From NCBI GenBank assembly GCA_965243625.1, contig CBDEVI010000002.1, positions 1,550,001 through 1,614,000 of the forward strand: 64,000 nucleotides of DNA. Reading direction: 5' to 3'. Of this stretch, positions 61,801 to 64,000 are shown one piece after another. This stretch comes from JAJECS01 sp965243625 (lineage in GTDB: Bacteria > Chloroflexota > UBA11872). The notes beneath the pieces were generated by a model. The model made no database searches and was not told the DNA's origin. It saw only the letters and a program-made list of their open reading frames with translations. Both the position numbers and the translations under genes were made by a program. Each line of letters begins with the position of its first letter. Position 1 is the stretch's first letter.

Positions 61801-62661
61801 CAACTTGGAGAGTTTCCCCAGCTCGGCTGGTATGGCTCCACTGAGCTGGTTGTCGTGAAGCCACAGGGTTTCCAAATTAACCAGATTGCCCAGTTCGGGC
61901 GGAATCGCCCCGCTGAGCTCGTTCTCATGCAGCCACAGGGTCCTCAGCTTGCCGAGGTTGCCGATGTCGGACGGGATTGCTCCGACCAGCTGGTTCCCGT
62001 TGAGTCCCAGCACTTCGAGGTTGGCGAGGCGTCCGAGCGCGGGCGGGATCGCCCCGCCGAGGTGGTTGTCGTTGAGTCCCAGCACATCCAGTGCGGCGAG
62101 GTCGCCCAACTCGGGCGGGATCGACCCGACCAGCTGATTCCCATGGAGTCCCAGCGACTGCAGGTTGGCAAGGCGACCGAGCGCCGGTGGTATGGCACCA
62201 CGCAACCAGTTGCCCGGAAGCCACAGCACGGTCAGCGTGGAAAGGCGGCCCACATCCGACGGTATCTCGCCGGCCAACCCGTTCGCTTGGAGCCGCAACT
62301 GTGTGACGCGGCCGGAAGCATCCGTGGTGACCCCGTGCCATTCGTTGAGCGGCCTGTCGCTGAGCCAGTTGCTGCTGTCGGTCCAATTCGGGCCGTCGGT
62401 CGCGTGGTAGAACGCGACCAGCACCTCCCGGTCGGTGGCGAAAACGGGAGTCGGCGTCTCTGTCGGGTCTGCCGCTTGGACTGTTGGTGTGGGTGTGACC
62501 GTCCGGGTCGGCGTGTCAACGGCCACGCCCATCGCTGCGTCGACGTGCTCGGCGGTCGTGGGGACGGGCGGAGATTCCCCAGTCGCCTCGGAGACTTCAC
62601 AACCTGCAACAGCCAGCAGCACCGCCACTCCGAGAACCGCGACGCATCCGATGTGTCCCAT
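58879..62661 (-). CDS. Four-block leucine-rich-repeat lipoprotein
   Basis: About 1260 residues. The signal MGHIGCVAVLGVAVLLAVAGC carries a lipobox (Cys21); a Thr/Pro linker follows. Four LRR blocks begin near residues 74, 435, 628 and 912. Each opens with a cap like DREVLVALYHATDGPNW ... WHGVTTD ... GRVTxL and continues with plant-like repeats (LxxNxLxGxIPxELGxLxxL). Each ends with a GCIP ... LGLPFC cap. I chose the ATG at 62661 because it gives a normal signal peptide; the frame is open to 62832, with other ATGs at 62688 and 62715, and no clear Shine-Dalgarno. It probably binds proteins or glycans at the cell surface. Confidence 0.85.
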   Translation of the reverse strand: MGHIGCVAVLGVAVLLAVAGCEVSEATGESPPVPTTAEHVDAAMGVAVDTPTRTVTPTPTVQAADPTETPTPVFATDREVLVAFYHATDGPNWTDSSNWLSDRPLNEWHGVTTDASGRVTQLRLQANGLAGEIPSDVGRLSTLTVLWLPGNWLRGAIPPALGRLANLQSLGLHGNQLVGSIPPELGDLAALDVLGLNDNHLGGAIPPALGRLANLEVLGLNGNQLVGAIPSDIGNLGKLRTLWLHENELSGAIPPELGNLVNLETLWLHDNQLSGAIPAELGKLSKLLLLLLHGNELSGPIPPALGALAKLDTLRLNSNALEGAIPAEFGGLAELRTLHLDNNQLRGAIPAELSNLSHLQSLALGGSNQFTGCIPRKLADVLMSDLRTLGLPFCDARGGLRRTPAAAVTPVPTPTRDTTAAPTVAPAPTPSPDREVLVALYHATDGPNWGNNTNWLREAPIGEWHGVTTDVDGRVTKLVLEGNRLRGMLPPELGQLSNLKSLGIVRNRLTGPIPPEFGRLAALEVLVLDGNQLSGPLPPELGHLSNLRGLSLRANQFSGPIEPALGPLSIYVNVLLVAGNQFTGCIPRAFEYIPVTDHRELGLPLCESSEGAGGEATGPATPPFAYDSDREVLIALYRATDGRNWINSNGWLSQAPIGEWFGVVTDRFGRVTKLALTNNWLTGELPPELGRLASLEELYLGQNQLGGPIPPNLGSLRKLRILSLYENELSGAIPRELGRLTKLEDLYLSGNRLSGTIPPELGRLNRLYTLFLDDNQLNGPIPPELGDLGNLAGLWLSNNQLSGPIPSELGRLANLQGLRLDANELVGEIPPALGRLSDLYELTLSDNQLHGAIPQEIGRLAYLAVLRLAGDNRFTGCIPAMSRELYESDLDQLRLPFCAVPDPSPAEELLAAIAADRAALEALYHATDGPNWTENANWLSEAPLGDWHGVGTDHRGRVHLLGLSNNQLSGALPPALGDLARLETLRIAGNQLSGVIPPELGRLARLRWVQASGNQLSGPLPPELGRLANLMELTLYDNQLSGSIPPELGQLPNLQMLHLGRNQFVGEIPAELGNLSNLESLSLSDNELTGAIPPELGRLSLLHGLYLSGNQLSGEIPAELGNLADLKRLSLGRNELSGAIPPELGNLAYLEELDLAYNALRGPIPPELGNLAYLEELDLGVNALRGPIPADLGNLRYLRELDLGYNQLVGAMPPELDNLANLDTVRLSGDSRFTGCIPAGLKDVNENDLGRLGLPFCGAS

Positions 62662-62847
62662 AGACCATCGGCAGGCGGATGCCAGCATGCGGCCAGGCAC
62701 CGATTCCCACGGCATCCGCCGTCGCGGCTGGTGAGTGCGAGAGCCCACGCACTTCCGCGCAACGCCTGCCCACGCCCGCTCAGCCGCGAATTCAGGCCCC
62801 GGCGTCGCCTTCCGTAGGCTCAATCGGGTCAATCACCCACCGATCCC

Positions 62848-63270
62848 GCCTCAGCTTCCGTTACGAAGATTTATTCATTCACAATCGAAGTGCGGGGATA
62901 TTGTCAGTGCGCATTCCCGCTGTCAACGCCGGGAGATGCGTGGACGCCTGAGCCGTCGAATGGCACCGGCGGCAGTCGAGCCGCCAGCCTCTTTCCAGAT
63001 TCGGCCCCACCAAATAGTTTCGCCGGCCACTTCGCCCACTGTCCGCTTGTGGCTTGTTGGAAGTCGCGGGCTTCCACGGGCCTGCCTGGAGGCGCGCAGG
63101 TCTGCGCACATCAGTGCCGGGTCGCTATGAATCAGCCATATCGGTCGAGACAGATCGTGACGGCATCGACATTCCCCTAGGATCTCAGGCCCGCGCTCGG
63201 TTCGACGTGCGTTTACTTCGATAGGAAGCCGCGCCAGTGACGCCTCGTCCCGTCGCGTCGGTGCCGGGGA
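62848..63270. repeat. Intergenic block, copy B (partner at 52988-53410)
   Basis: A diverged copy of the block upstream of the giant GLUG gene. Shared anchors include GCCTCAGCTTCCG, GTCAACGCCGG, GCGCGCAGGTC and TTCGACGTGCG in the same order and similar spacing. At its right end the matching RCC1 leader is decayed, so a surface-protein gene once on the plus side may be lost. Confidence 0.65.
62878..62906 (-). promoter_or_regulatory. Candidate promoter of the LRR lipoprotein gene
   Basis: On the minus strand TGACA (62902-62906) is followed after about 18 bases by TGTGAA (62878-62883), with TATCC.CGCACTT between them as in the copy at 53016-53044. Conservation inside diverged DNA supports function; the -10 is poor. 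Confidence 0.3.
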
Positions 63271-63336
63271 CGTGCCGACTTTGAAGAAGCCACGCCGATG
63301 GTGGCGATCAACGCCTTTCAAACCTTGTAGGGCTGA

Positions 63337-63406
63337 TGGGAGCCCACACCCGGAATCGAACCAGGGGCCTCGTCCTCACCAAGGATTTCGCTCCGAGCGG
63401 TGTGGC
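63337..63406 (-). pseudogene. Degenerate tRNA-Thr(GGU) relic
   Basis: On the minus strand this reads like a tRNA with anticodon GGT (plus-strand 63378-63380) in the loop TTGGTGA. A perfect T-arm follows (stem CCTGG/CCGGG around loop TTCGATT) and the end is GGGCTCCCA. Known Thr(GGT) tRNAs share the CCTTGGTAAGGACGAGG context, seen here as CCTTGGTGAGGACGAGG. Defects: the D-arm has collapsed to GCTCGGAGC without a loop, the acceptor strand GCCACAC pairs with GTGTGGGC only if one base is bulged, and the anticodon stem keeps three pairs. Total length is about 70 nt. It is probably non-functional and perhaps marks an old integration site. Confidence 0.5.
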
Positions 63407-63657
63407 ACCCACCTGGGGACCTCGAGCGAAACGCGCACAATTGTGGTGTGGTGGATTCTCCGGGGCCTGCAATCCCCTGTTCGCACGACCCCAAACGGGC
63501 GGGAAGGCGATCCGTCTAAGGCGCGAACCAGCCTCCGCGACCGCAGCACGGCCCTTCACTCGCCGCAAATGAGACGCCGATGACCACCACATCCGCAGAC
63601 GTGCCGCCGAGGTCGACACGGGCTCCGGTCTTGGTCAGAACGAGGACACGCCGAGGT

Positions 63658-64000
63658 CTACTCGTTCCCGAACTTGATGGCAGCGTGCGTGCGGATGCCC
63701 CACAGTCTCCGCATGGTCACGGCCAGCACCAGCACCAGCGCGATGCCGAGCACCACGAATAGCTTGCCCAGGTCATCCCAGGCCGTGATGGCCACGAACG
63801 GCGGTGTTCTATCCAGGCGCTCACCGTGAAGCTGCATGAACGGAGTGAACAGCGCGCCCGTGACGATCCCCAGCGCGGTGCCGGCCGCCGTCCCCAGCAC
63901 GACCAGGAAGCCGTGCTCGAACATCATGAGCGCCACCATCTGGCGCCGCGCAATCCCCATGGCGCGCAGAATCCCGAATTCCGGGAGCTGCCGCCGGAAC
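63658..64000 (-). CDS. FtsX/MacB-type ABC transporter permease, C-terminal part
   Basis: The window end cuts this gene; the visible 113 residues are the C-terminus. It opens with FRRQLPEFGILRAMGIARRQ, the conserved segment of FtsX-domain permeases (consensus RxxExGILRAxGxxRxQ). A helix FEHGFLVVLGTAAGTALG, a short outer loop and a last helix LFVVLGIALVLVLAVTM follow, with a short tail HAAIKFGNE. Such proteins move lipoproteins, lipids or drugs, or control cell-wall hydrolases. The partner ATPase would lie beyond the window. The ATG at 63960 is internal, because homology continues upstream to the edge. Confidence 0.85.
   Translation of the reverse strand, partial: FRRQLPEFGILRAMGIARRQMVALMMFEHGFLVVLGTAAGTALGIVTGALFTPFMQLHGERLDRTPPFVAITAWDDLGKLFVVLGIALVLVLAVTMRRLWGIRTHAAIKFGNE

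Larger units (their letters stand above)
62662..63657. other. Intergenic region with duplicated block and tRNA relic
   Basis: About 1 kb without a supported protein gene. The left part may be the 5' end or leader of the LRR gene. It then holds a promoter candidate (62878-62906), copy B of the intergenic block (62848-63270), a leader relic near 63238 (GTG frame reading MTPRPVASVPGTCRL, then stop) and the degenerate tRNA at 63337-63406. Nothing further is seen between 63410 and 63657. Confidence 0.5.

Noticed and set aside
63337..63690. tmRNA on the minus strand
   Set aside because: The T-arm and 3' end fit a tRNA-like domain, but no tag reading frame ending in Ala-Ala and no GGGG-type 5' end are found within 350 bases. 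A tRNA-Thr relic explains the match better.

Overview
The window is a GC-rich bacterial chromosome segment. I infer a member of the Chloroflexota or a close relative. The clues are the oligopeptide-binding lipoprotein with a long Val/Glu/Lys-repeat linker behind its lipobox, GTG/TTG starts, Pro/Thr-rich stalks, very long Fn3/cadherin/GLUG surface proteins, and kinases fused to a receiver plus winged helix. No rRNA gene or housekeeping marker is present, so the assignment is an inference.

Layout. 0.2-8.1 kb: a class V aminotransferase (-), then a repeat lipoprotein, an OmpR-type regulator with its kinase, and a GAF/PAS kinase fused to a receiver and winged helix (all +). 8.3-18.6 kb: one 3446-residue Fn3/cadherin-like surface protein (-) with a Pro/Thr stalk and a C-terminal membrane anchor. 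19.1-21.5 kb: a MarR regulator converging on two tandem paralogous methyltransferases. 21.5-22.7 kb: a relict region with dyads, a candidate 48-residue membrane peptide and a DegV C-terminal remnant. 22.7-24.6 kb: a NarL/LiaS-type two-component pair. 24.6-25.4 kb: non-coding, with a candidate promoter and a c-di-GMP-I (GEMM)-like RNA. 25.4-33.8 kb: an oligopeptide ABC importer operon with an M20 peptidase and an amidohydrolase placed between the permeases and the ATPases. 34.0-52.8 kb: one 6251-residue surface protein (-) with nine GLUG modules. 53.4-58.6 kb: three RCC1-propeller lipoproteins, a LivF fragment and a TolB-like lipoprotein. 58.6-62.7 kb: a frameshifted fragment of an LRR lipoprotein facing an intact LRR lipoprotein (-). 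63.3 kb: a degenerate tRNA-Thr(GGU). 63.7 kb to the end: the C-terminus of an FtsX/MacB-type permease (-).

How it fits together. Most of the window serves the cell surface: adhesin-like giants, repeat lipoproteins, three sets of two-component sensors and a peptide-scavenging system. The importer operon looks like a complete route from capture through uptake to intracellular hydrolysis. The region from 53 to 63 kb looks like a recombination locus. A 40-bp spacer follows every RCC1 gene, a leader (apparently a relict signal-peptide sequence) recurs in front of unrelated reading frames, and a diverged copy of the 53.0-kb intergenic block sits at 62.9 kb. I saw no CRISPR array, IS element, prophage or defence system.
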